Assembly (NCBI GenBank): GCA_011525785.1
Contig: WYBT01000024.1
Span: 1 to 64,000 of the forward strand
Reading direction: 5' to 3'
Length of the DNA: 64,000 nucleotides
Origin: Planctomycetaceae bacterium
GTDB taxonomy: Bacteria > Planctomycetota > UBA1135 > GCA-002686595
In this document: positions 41,510 to 48,893 of the stretch, one piece after another
How positions within the stretch are numbered: the stretch's first letter is position 1
Layout of the letters: each line of letters opens with the position of its first letter
Notes under the pieces: model-generated
What the model saw: only the letters and a program-made list of their open reading frames with translations
The model's database searches: none
Told to the model about the DNA's origin: nothing
Position numbers and translations under genes: made by a program

Positions 41510-43218
41510 ACTCGAGGCGCGCCAAGCCCGCCGCCAACCCCTGGCAGCGGCGCGAGAGCTTGCCGCTGCTCGCGCGGGCGTCCCTCGCGATCGCGAGCAC
41601 ACTGCGGGCGCCGCTCAGCGCGCTGGGCGTCGAACACGACAAGTTCCTCGCCATCCTCTCGAACCGGTTGTGGCTCGAGACCAACCCGCTCGAGAAGAAC
41701 TCCGGCGTCGGCACGCCCGCGGTTGGCCTCGCGCTCTCAGGTGTGTTCATCAGCCTGAGCGGCCTGATTCCGGGCGTGACCGCGCTCTCGACCCGCGACC
41801 CGCGACTGTGGTTGGCGGCCGGCCTGGGTTTGTGGGGCTATCTCGCGCTGCTGCTCACGCTCGGGCATTTCGCGACGCTGCTCGTCGACGGCGTGGACAT
41901 CGCCGCGCTCGCAGGCCTGCCTGTGCGCGACCGGACTGTTCTGGCGGCGCGCATCGCGCACATCGCGATCTACGCGCTCGTGCTCACGGCCTGCGCCGCG
42001 CTCTTTCCCATCGCACTCGCCTGCCTCGTGTTCCCCGTGTGGGCGGTGCTGATCGTCTACCCGCTCGGCGCGGTGATGGTGACGGTGCTGGTGATCGCCG
42101 TCGTGGCGGTGCTGTTCGGTATGTGCCTGCGCCTGTTCGGCATCGCGCGCTTCGAGCGGGCGACGCTGTGGCTGCAGATCAGCGGGAGCGCGCTGCCGCT
42201 CCTCGCGACGCAGGTCGCGCTGCCCTGGCTCCGGCGCAGTGAAGGCGCCGCGCAGTGGCTCGCGAACGAGTGGGTGCGAGCGCTGCTCCCGCCGCTGCAG
42301 TTCGAGGCGCTGTTCCGCACGTTGACCGGCGCGGGCGAGCGCGTGGACCTTTGGATCGCGGGCGCCGGGTTCGCGTTGCCGCTCGCGATGCTCGCGCTCG
42401 CGCTGGCGCTGGTGCGCGGCCGCTACGTCGCGGCGCTGCTCGACAAGGGCGCGTCGGGCGAGAGCGGAAGCGGCTTCCAACACGGCTGGTTGCAGCGCGT
42501 GGGGCTCGCGCGCTGCAGCGACTCGACGGCGCGCGCGACGTTTGGCTGGACCTGGGCGCTCGTCCGCCGCGAGCGCTGCTTCGTGCGCGGCGTGGCGCCT
42601 CAGTCGATGCTGTTCGTGACCATGATGGTCTTGCTGGTGCTTCTGCCCAGCAAGGAGTCGGGCTCGTTCGACCCGCGCTTCGCGCCGCTGGCGCTCTACG
42701 CCTTCAGCGCGGCCATGGCGACCGCCTGCATCGCCGCGGAGATGAGCGAGAGCTCGGCCGCGAGTCCGGCGCTGGGGTCGCTGCCCTTCAGCGCGCCACG
42801 CAGCGTGCTCGAGGGCGTGGCGAAGGCCCTGATCTTCGGCGTCGGCCTGCCGCTGGTCGGCGCGGCCGGACTGCTCGTGGCGCTGCTGGTCGGCCCCGCG
42901 GGCTGGCTGGAGGTCGCGCTCGCTTGCTGCGCAACGTTGTGGCTCTCAGCAGTTCTCGCGCGCCGCATGATCCGCGACATCCCCTTCCGCCGCGCGCCGG
43001 CCGCCATGCCGCAGGCCGATCAGATGGCCTGGCTGATCGGCGTCATGCTGCCCATGGGCCTCTTGATGGGGCTGCATGCACTGCTGCGGCTGCACCCTCT
43101 CGCGGTCGCGGCGGGAGCGGCGTTTTTCGCCTGGCGGCTGCGCGCCGCGTGGCGCGCGCTCGAGTCGATGACTCCCGAGCGGGACTCACGACTCGCGCGA
43201 CTCGCCAGCGGCGGCTGA
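41506..43218 (+). CDS. ABC-2 type membrane permease
   Basis: 570 residues from GTG 41506 (GTGA overlap with the ATPase stop). About 12 hydrophobic segments, e.g. ~75-95 (GVFISLSGLIPGVTALS), 'LGLWGYLALLLTLGHFATLL', 'VYPLGAVMVTVLVIAVVAVL', 'AALAL-LVRGRY', 'MVLLVLLP', and near the end 'LIGVMLPMGLLMGLHALL'. Sequence is divergent, but size, topology and coupling to the ATPase fit a large exporter permease. Substrate unknown. The ~30 N-terminal residues before the first helix are basic. Confidence 0.82.
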   Translation: MNSRRAKPAANPWQRRESLPLLARASLAIASTLRAPLSALGVEHDKFLAILSNRLWLETNPLEKNSGVGTPAVGLALSGVFISLSGLIPGVTALSTRDPRLWLAAGLGLWGYLALLLTLGHFATLLVDGVDIAALAGLPVRDRTVLAARIAHIAIYALVLTACAALFPIALACLVFPVWAVLIVYPLGAVMVTVLVIAVVAVLFGMCLRLFGIARFERATLWLQISGSALPLLATQVALPWLRRSEGAAQWLANEWVRALLPPLQFEALFRTLTGAGERVDLWIAGAGFALPLAMLALALALVRGRYVAALLDKGASGESGSGFQHGWLQRVGLARCSDSTARATFGWTWALVRRERCFVRGVAPQSMLFVTMMVLLVLLPSKESGSFDPRFAPLALYAFSAAMATACIAAEMSESSAASPALGSLPFSAPRSVLEGVAKALIFGVGLPLVGAAGLLVALLVGPAGWLEVALACCATLWLSAVLARRMIRDIPFRRAPAAMPQADQMAWLIGVMLPMGLLMGLHALLRLHPLAVAAGAAFFAWRLRAAWRALESMTPERDSRLARLASGG

Positions 43219-43229
43219 GCGCGAGCGAG

Positions 43230-43910
43230 CTACTTCTTCGCCGCGCGTGCGGCGACGAGCTTGGCCCACAGCTCGTCGGCGTTCTTCTGCACGGCCTTCC
43301 TGCAGCCGCCGCAGCACAGCCGGTACAGCCGCGTGCCCCACAGGTAGTCGATCGGCTCGCCCATGCTGCCCAGCGCTTCGTCCGCCACGATGCAGGTGGA
43401 GAGCGGGTAGTCGGCCTTCTGCTTCTCGATGTAGGCGGTCTGCAGCTTCTTCAGCGCCTCCTCCGGCGCCTTGCGCACGGCCGCGACGCAGTCCTTGCAG
43501 CACACGCGCAGCAGGTACGTGCCCTGGACCACGGCGACCGCGCCGTCGCCGAGCTTCTCGCCGCTGATCACGCAGGTCGCGAGCGGGTACGCGCCCGTTT
43601 GTTGGGCGATCACGGCCTCGTCGATGGCCTTGAAGATCTTCTCCTTGTCCTTGCGCGCGGGCTCGACGCAGTCGTTGCAGCACACGCGCACGAGCCGCTC
43701 GTCGATCAGGACGTCCACGGACTTCGCGTCGAGCGCCTCGCCGCTCACCGCGCACTTCTTCAGCGGATAGGCGCCCTTCTGCGCCAGGATCTTGGCCGCC
43801 TGGACCTTGGGATCCTCGGCGGGCTTGTCTTGGATCGGAGCAAAGGCGCTCAGCACGAGGAGCGCGAGCGCGGAGCACATCGCAGCGACGAGGATGCGTA
43901 GTTGGTTCAT
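43230..43910 (-). CDS. Exported Cys-rich protein with three 60-residue repeats
   Basis: 226 residues from ATG 43910 with a signal peptide (~1-24). Three tandem units start at residues 48, 108 and 168, exactly 60 apart. Consensus: YPL-x2-C-x2-SGE-x-L ... RLxRVCC-x2-C ... K-x2-E-x4-KL. Each has four Cys (one plus CCxxC), twelve in all, suggesting three metal sites or a redox series. The repeated 'YPL..C..SGE' opening resembles YHS-type metal-binding proteins common in Planctomycetota. It lies downstream of a metal ABC transporter, separated by REPIN-like element C. A TACAAC box from that repeat lies 7 bases before the ATG. Periplasmic metal chaperone or buffer is inferred. Confidence 0.8.
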   Translation of the reverse strand: MNQLRILVAAMCSALALLVLSAFAPIQDKPAEDPKVQAAKILAQKGAYPLKKCAVSGEALDAKSVDVLIDERLVRVCCNDCVEPARKDKEKIFKAIDEAVIAQQTGAYPLATCVISGEKLGDGAVAVVQGTYLLRVCCKDCVAAVRKAPEEALKKLQTAYIEKQKADYPLSTCIVADEALGSMGEPIDYLWGTRLYRLCCGGCRKAVQKNADELWAKLVAARAAKK

Positions 43911-43917
43911 GTACGTG

Positions 43918-44096
43918 GTTGTACAGCGCCGGGGCGTTGGTTGTACGGTGCCAGAGCAATCTGTCCCACGCCGCCAACGCGTTCGGCTTGCCCGTTGCGC
44001 TGCCCGGCGTGGGACAGATTGCTCTGGCACCGTACAACCAACGGGCAAGCCGAACGCGGCCGCTGCGTGGGACAGATTGCTCTGGCACCGTACAAC
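43918..44096. repeat. REPIN-like element C (compound)
   Basis: Units with TACGGTGCCAGAGCAATCTG: direct at 43940-43973, inverted at 44005-44038 and 44063-44096, plus a partial unit from 43918. The first pair encloses a 31-base loop, the same length as in element A and related to its reverse complement. The loop sequence GTTCGGCTTGCCCGTTG is itself inverted in the next spacer (CAACGGGCAAGCCGAAC). The element starts 8 bases before the Cys-rich gene and ends on the base next to the permease stop (44097). Confidence 0.85.
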
Positions 44097-44984
44097 TCAA
44101 CCGCGACGCAGCAGGCCGCCAGGGACGAGCAGCAGCGCGGCCGCCCCTGTGATCGCCGCGCCCAGTGGCAGATCGAGCTCGAACGAGGCCGCGACGCCCA
44201 GGAGCACCGCGGCGACGCCGAAAGCGCTCGCCAGGCGCAAATAGCCGCGCATCGAGCGCGCCCAGACCCGCGCGCCGATCGCCGGCAGCACGATCAGTCC
44301 GAACAGCACGATCGGGCCGAGCACCATGGTGCCGACCGAGATCACCAGGCCCGTCACGGCCGTGAGCAGCGCCTCGAGCGCGAACACGCGCTTGCCCAGC
44401 ACGAGCGCTGACTCGCGGTCGTAGCTGACGAGCAGCAGGTCGCGCTGATACAGCAGCAGCGCCCCAGCCGCGAGGCCGAACACGACCGCCAGCGTCTCGA
44501 ACTCGTGCACGCCCACGCCGAGCAACTCGCCGGAGAGCAGCTCGTCGACGAAGCCCTTGCCGACCGGCGACATGCGCCCGAACAGCAGCGTCGCCGCCGA
44601 CGCGATGGCGAACGAGGCCGCAACGCGCCCCACTTCGCTCCCGCCGCGGCGGCCGAGCGCCAGCAGCGCGAGCAGCCCGCCGAACGTGAACACGTTCGAC
44701 CACGCCAAGTGGTAGTTCATCGCCGCGTGGCTGTCGTGCATGGCGCCGGCGAAGTCGAGCGCGCCCAGGCCGACGTTCTCGAGCCACCAGGGCAGCACCA
44801 CGAAGCCGAACACGACGCCCGCGGTGGCGAACTGCGGCAACGCGATGCCGTAGAAGCTCGTGCGTCGGACGTGCAGGAACACGCCCAGCAGCGGACACAC
44901 CGCGCCGGCCAGCAACGCTGCGAGCAGCGCGAAGCGGAACAGCGAAACGCGCTCGCCCCAGGAGATGACTTCGAGCTCGTCCAC
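44097..44984 (-). CDS. Metal ABC transporter permease (ZnuB/MntB type)
   Basis: 295 residues from GTG 44984, 2 bases after the ATPase stop. Eight or nine hydrophobic helices in the ABC-3 pattern: 'RFALLAALLAGAVCPLLGVFL', 'YGIALPQFATAGVVFGF', 'LLFGRMSPVGKGFVDELLSG', 'AVVFGLAAGALLLYQRDLLL', 'VTGLVISVGTMVLGPIVLF' region, 'LVLPAIGARVWAR'. Forms the inner-membrane channel for Zn, Mn or Fe import with the two neighbouring gene products. Length fits. Confidence 0.9.
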   Translation of the reverse strand: MDELEVISWGERVSLFRFALLAALLAGAVCPLLGVFLHVRRTSFYGIALPQFATAGVVFGFVVLPWWLENVGLGALDFAGAMHDSHAAMNYHLAWSNVFTFGGLLALLALGRRGGSEVGRVAASFAIASAATLLFGRMSPVGKGFVDELLSGELLGVGVHEFETLAVVFGLAAGALLLYQRDLLLVSYDRESALVLGKRVFALEALLTAVTGLVISVGTMVLGPIVLFGLIVLPAIGARVWARSMRGYLRLASAFGVAAVLLGVAASFELDLPLGAAITGAAALLLVPGGLLRRG

Positions 44985-44986
44985 GC

Positions 44987-45712
44987 TCAGGCGTCCTCTT
45001 CCGCGTGCGGGCGGCCGGTCGCGCTGTAGAGCCGGTCGAGGTTCTCCGGCGCGAGCATCTGCGCCGCCAGCCCCTCGGTCACGTGTCCGTCGGCGACCCA
45101 CAGCACGCGCTGCACGGTCTGACGCACCATCGAGATCTGGTGGCTCACGAGCAGCACGGCGAGGCGCTGCGAGGCGTTGAGCTCGCCCAGCAGCTCGAGG
45201 ATGTGCGCCTGGGCCGCGCGATCGACGCCCGTGGTGGGCTCGTCGAGGAGCAGCAGCTCGGGCTCGACCATCAGCGCGCGCGCGATGAGCACGCGCTGAC
45301 GCTGGCCGCCCGAGAGCGTCGAGAACGGCGCCGCGCGGCGCTCGGCGAGCCCGACGCGCTCGAGGCACACCACCGCTCGCGCACGCTCGTCGCGCGGCAG
45401 CCGGCGCAAGCCGTGCAGCTTGGCGAAAGCGCCCATCTGCACGACCTCTTCGACGGTGACCGGGTACAGCGCGTCGAGCGACTCGCGCTGCGGCACGTAG
45501 CCGATGGCGCGCGTGCCGCGCTCGACCCGCCCCTCGAGCGGTGGAATCAGCCCCAAGAGGCCGCGAAACAGCGTCGTCTTGCCCGCGCCGTTGGGCCCGA
45601 CGATGCCGAGGAACTGGCCCGGCTCGACGCGCAGGTTCACGCCGGACACGACCGCTCGCCGGCCATAGCCGAAGGCGGCGTCGCGGACGAGGAGCAGCGC
45701 GGGTGCTGACAC
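44987..45712 (-). CDS. Metal ABC transporter ATP-binding protein (ZnuC/MntA type)
   Basis: 241 residues from GTG 45712. 'AAFGYGRRAVVSGVNL', Walker A GPNGAGKTTLFRG, 'GYVPQRESLDALYPVTVEE' (the VPQ...D..FP/YP signature of metal importers), signature LSGGQRQRV, Walker B LLLLDEPTTGVD, switch His in 'VLLVSHQISMVRQ'. Cytoplasmic engine of the importer; 46 bases separate it from the binding-protein gene. Confidence 0.93.
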   Translation of the reverse strand: MSAPALLLVRDAAFGYGRRAVVSGVNLRVEPGQFLGIVGPNGAGKTTLFRGLLGLIPPLEGRVERGTRAIGYVPQRESLDALYPVTVEEVVQMGAFAKLHGLRRLPRDERARAVVCLERVGLAERRAAPFSTLSGGQRQRVLIARALMVEPELLLLDEPTTGVDRAAQAHILELLGELNASQRLAVLLVSHQISMVRQTVQRVLWVADGHVTEGLAAQMLAPENLDRLYSATGRPHAEEDA

Positions 45713-45758
45713 CGGAGCGGCCGCGGACTTCAGCCGCGGGCTGAAGAGGGTCCGTGCG

Positions 45759-46709
45759 TCACTGCTTGGGCGGGAGCGGCGTCCCGAAGGCGCGCGCCAG
45801 ACTCTCGTGGATGAAGTCCATCATCGCGATCCAGGTCTTGGTCGCATCGACGCCGCCGCAGGCGCTCGGCAGCACGAGCACCTTGGCCCCGGTGGCCTCG
45901 GCGACGCGCTCGACGAAGTTGTTGTTCGACCAGGGCGCCGTGATGATCACGTTGCAGCCCTCGGACTTCATCTTGTCGATCACCGACGCGAGGTGGTTGG
46001 GCGTGGGCGGAATGCCTGGCCGCACCTCGAGGTTGGCGACACGCGTCATCTGATAGCGCAGCAGGAAGTAGTCGTACTCCTGGTGGTACTCGACGACCTT
46101 CTTGCCCGCGAAGTGCTTGCCGATCTCGGCCCAGCGCTGCTCCGCCAGCGCTAGGCGCGCGAGGTAGTCTGCGTGGCGCGCCTCGAAGTACTCCTTCGAG
46201 TCCGGGCGCAGCGCGCTCAGCCCGCTGAGCACCTTGCCCGCGAGGAAACGCCCCCCGCGCGGGTCGAGGTTCATGTGCGGGTTGCCCTGCGGGTGCACGT
46301 CGCCGGCCTGGCGCGTGAGCACCACCGGCACCTGGATCGCGTCCCAACCCTCAGAGCAGTTGAAGAAGCCGGGCGCGCCGGGGAAGACCTTGAAGTTGCG
46401 GCTGCCCTCGACGAGCGCCGGAACGTAGGCGAGCTCGAGCGAGAGACCGACCTGGAACAGCGCGTCGGCCTTCGCCACGGCCACGAGATGGCTCGGGCGC
46501 GTGACGAAGGCGTGAAGGTTCTCGGGGCCCTTGGCGAGCGAGGTCACCTCGACGCGCTCACCGCCGACCTCGCGCAGGAAGTCCGCCAGGTCCGGGATGG
46601 TGGCGACGCAGCGCAGCTTCTCCGCCTCGCCCACGGGCGAGAAGGCGGTCGCCGCGAGCGCGACCAGGGCCCAGAGGGCGGTGCAGAGAAGCGTGCGCAG
46701 GCGCAGCAT
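45759..46709 (-). CDS. Metal ABC transporter substrate-binding protein (ZnuA-like, cluster A-I)
   Basis: 316 residues with a signal peptide (~1-29). 'RCVATIPDLADFLREVGGERV' opens the first lobe; candidate metal ligands are His in 'GPENLHAFVTRPS', His in 'GNPHMNLDPRG' and His in VVEYHQEYDYF, plus an Asp near 'ACGGVDATKTW'. No His-rich loop typical of zinc-specific ZnuA is seen, so the metal (Zn, Mn or Fe) cannot be assigned. 9 bases after the porin stop; a TAACCT box at 46716-46721 overlaps that stop. Confidence 0.9.
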   Translation of the reverse strand: MLRLRTLLCTALWALVALAATAFSPVGEAEKLRCVATIPDLADFLREVGGERVEVTSLAKGPENLHAFVTRPSHLVAVAKADALFQVGLSLELAYVPALVEGSRNFKVFPGAPGFFNCSEGWDAIQVPVVLTRQAGDVHPQGNPHMNLDPRGGRFLAGKVLSGLSALRPDSKEYFEARHADYLARLALAEQRWAEIGKHFAGKKVVEYHQEYDYFLLRYQMTRVANLEVRPGIPPTPNHLASVIDKMKSEGCNVIITAPWSNNNFVERVAEATGAKVLVLPSACGGVDATKTWIAMMDFIHESLARAFGTPLPPKQ

Positions 46710-46718
46710 TCCGTCAGG

Positions 46719-48125
46719 TTACCAGTTCACGCCGTGACCGTGCGCGCCGAGCACCGCGGTGTACTGCACCACGAAGCGGCTGGTCTCGCCGTCGATGTCC
46801 GAGTCGTTGTGCGCCAGCACGAAGCGCAGGCGGTGGAACTCGGAGAACATGTGCGTGTAGTAGGCCTCGATCTCGGAGACGTTCGACTTGTTCGCGTCCG
46901 GGAGCTCGACCGTGCTGTACTGAATGCCGACTGCGTTGAAGCGGTCCCAGGCGTAGTCGACCCACGCGAAACCGCCGTACACGGTGTCGTCGAACAGCGC
47001 GACCACGTCGTCGCCGTCGCCGGGCGTGCCGTTGGGGTCGGTGATCTCGGCCCCGTTGTCGCCGGCGTTCGCCAGCAGCTCCATTCCCGCGCTCCACGAG
47101 TCGACGCCCGTCGGCCCGACCCAGCCGTAGGTCGCATCGAGGCCGAAGACGGTGTTGGAGAGGTCGTCGCCCGCGACCCCCGCGCCGTCGCCGTACTGCA
47201 GCTCGTAGCGCGGCAGGGTGCGCGCCGAGGCCCCGAGCTGGAAGATGCCGCGGTCGCCGACGTCGGTGAAGCCCGTGAGGCGCGCGGTGTAGGTGAAGTC
47301 CTCGCCCGTGCGCGGCGAGAGCGTCTCGATCAGCGGCGAGGTCGAGGTGATGTCGTCCTCTTCGATCTCCGCGAGCGCGTTGGCGAACGCGCCGACCGAC
47401 CAGCGCACAGCCGTCGAGTCACCCACCGTGGTCCACGAGTCCCACTGCGCGCCTTCGCCCTTGACCTCGCTGCCCAAGTACGTGCGCAGCGCCAGCGGCC
47501 GCTCCAGCGTGCGCAGCTCGTGCACGTGGATCTGCATCTGCTTGCCGAAGTCGATGAAGAAGCGACCGGCGCGGATCGTGTTGCGCGAGCCCAGGCCGAT
47601 GTAGTGGATGGCCGCCTCCTCGAGGTTCAGCGCCTCGTCCTCGACCACGCCCACGAAGTAGGCCCAGGCGCGCGGGTCGATCCAGGCGTTGCCGGTCAGC
47701 TCCATGCTGAGCAGCGAGGCATCCAGGCCGTCGCGCCCGCCGTCGCTGTCGACGGCCTCCGCGGCCGCGTCGATGATGAAGGAGAAGGCCGGGTTGAACT
47801 CGTTCGAGAAGCGCGTGACCTGGCCCATGCCCGACGAGATGCGCAGACCCATGTTGGGCATGCCGGGCGTTTGGAAGACGGTGCCCTGGGGGTTGGGCTG
47901 GCCGGCGGCCTGCGAGATCGGGCCCTGGGGCGGCAGCGGCGCGCCCTGTTGCGCGGGCTTGAGCTGCTCCTGCGCGCCCGAACCCTGGGGCGGCGCCGTC
48001 AGGTCGGGCGACTGCTGGCCGCCCGTCGACTGGGGCGCGGCCTGCGTAGCGGCGGCGGCGAGCGTGGGCAGAGCGCCGAGGGCGATCGAAACGGACAGCA
48101 GGGTGGCGGGACGTGATTGGCTCAT
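46719..48125 (-). CDS. Outer-membrane beta-barrel porin, first gene of the metal-uptake operon
   Basis: 468 residues from ATG 48125, signal peptide ending ...PTLAAAATQA. A Pro/Gln/Gly-rich linker (~30-85) precedes the barrel. Alternating strands run to the C terminus: 'IRAGRFFIDFGKQMQIHVHELRT', 'TYTARLTGFTDVGD', 'FAWVDYAWDRFNAVGIQYST', 'RLRFVLAHNDSDIDGETSRF', 'VVQYTAVLGAHG'. This resembles the porin-like proteins that precede metal ABC importers in some Planctomycetota. Several His (IHVHEL, GAHGHGVNW at the end) could bind metal. Outer-membrane entry pore is inferred from fold and position. Confidence 0.75.
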   Translation of the reverse strand: MSQSRPATLLSVSIALGALPTLAAAATQAAPQSTGGQQSPDLTAPPQGSGAQEQLKPAQQGAPLPPQGPISQAAGQPNPQGTVFQTPGMPNMGLRISSGMGQVTRFSNEFNPAFSFIIDAAAEAVDSDGGRDGLDASLLSMELTGNAWIDPRAWAYFVGVVEDEALNLEEAAIHYIGLGSRNTIRAGRFFIDFGKQMQIHVHELRTLERPLALRTYLGSEVKGEGAQWDSWTTVGDSTAVRWSVGAFANALAEIEEDDITSTSPLIETLSPRTGEDFTYTARLTGFTDVGDRGIFQLGASARTLPRYELQYGDGAGVAGDDLSNTVFGLDATYGWVGPTGVDSWSAGMELLANAGDNGAEITDPNGTPGDGDDVVALFDDTVYGGFAWVDYAWDRFNAVGIQYSTVELPDANKSNVSEIEAYYTHMFSEFHRLRFVLAHNDSDIDGETSRFVVQYTAVLGAHGHGVNW

Positions 48126-48268
48126 GGGTAGATGGGTCGCGCGCGGGGGACTGAACGCGGGCCGGCTGGTTGCCGCCCGCGCGGCCCCGGTTCCCAAAAA
48201 AACTCGCCGGGACGCCCCACGGCCGCCCTTGCGCGGTTCTCGGCGCGCCTAAGCGGCTCCGAACGGCG

Positions 48269-48304
48269 CGCGGGGCGCGCAGCCGATCGGCTGCACGCCC
48301 CGCG
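48269..48304. terminator. Long near-perfect hairpin between co-directional minus genes
   Basis: CGCGGGGCG (48269-48277) pairs with CGCCCCGCG (48296-48304); after one C-A mismatch the inside (GCAGCCGATCGGCTGC) is fully self-complementary. It lies 26 bases past the stop of the Cys lipoprotein gene. No T-run, but the fold would be very stable. Confidence 0.5.
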
Positions 48305-48330
48305 TGGATTCGAGACCGAAGGGTCTCGGC

Positions 48331-48549
48331 TCAGTTCATCGTCTTGCCGGTGACCGGGCAGGTCTTGGCCCCGCCGCACTCGGCCTGGGCCTTGGTCGAG
48401 CACTCGCTCTTGGCTTCCGAGCCGCAGCTCGTCTTCGTCGCGCAGTCGCTGACGGCGGCGCCTTCGGCGCTCGAGACGGACTTGTTCGTTTGGGCCTTGC
48501 AGGCGGCGACAGCGGCCACGAGGGCCACGCCGAGGATCAGACGCTTCAT
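48331..48549 (-). CDS. Small Cys-rich lipoprotein
   Basis: 72 residues from ATG 48549, GGAG 9 bases upstream. A classical lipobox (LVAAVAAC, Cys17) marks a lipoprotein. The 55-residue mature part has Cys in CATKTSCG, ECSTKAQAEC and TCPVTGKTM, six besides the lipid Cys, and is rich in Lys/Ser/Ala. The end (CPVTGKTM) resembles the 'CxVSGExL' motif of the repeats in 43230-43910. Upstream neighbour of the metal-import operon, same strand. Probable metal-binding surface peptide. Confidence 0.7.
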   Translation of the reverse strand: MKRLILGVALVAAVAACKAQTNKSVSSAEGAAVSDCATKTSCGSEAKSECSTKAQAECGGAKTCPVTGKTMN

Positions 48550-48893
48550 GTGTGATGCTCCGTAGAGAGGTTGTTGAGGGCCGAACTGTCGGCCTTGGAA
48601 TCGTTGCAGCCGAGGCTGAGTCCGTTGGATGCCCGGACCCCGACCCGCGCAACATCGAATCGGCGGGGCGGCGACCCGTAGCTTACGCCCGCCGCGCGAA
48701 TTGCACAGGTATGGGAAGCGCAAAGAGCGGCCCCGCGGCGTTCGGTCGGCAGCCCCGCACCTGAAGCCGAGCCGAAGCTCCCGGCGTCTGCCGTCCATCT
48801 CGCCGCATTCCGCATGGGCTGGGCCGCCCCGAGCCCCTAGCCTGCGGCCGCCGCGCAGCCCCCTCCCGACCCGCACTGCCGCGCGTGGCCCCC
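48550..48893. other. Divergent promoter region, lipoprotein / kinase
   Basis: No gene. It must hold promoters in both directions. TAGCCT at 48838-48843 could serve the kinase with a leader of ~45 bases; no clear pair of hexamers for the lipoprotein. Confidence 0.3.

Noticed and set aside
46716..46721. TAACCT as a separate promoter for the metal-binding protein gene
   Set aside because: It overlaps the porin stop codon and the genes are 9 bases apart, so operon transcription is the simpler view. The same doubt applies to TAGAGT at 61977-61982.
48269..48304. Operator for the metal operon
   Set aside because: It is very long and GC-rich and lies just past a stop codon, which fits an RNA hairpin better than a regulator site; no AT-rich Zur- or Fur-like palindrome was found there.
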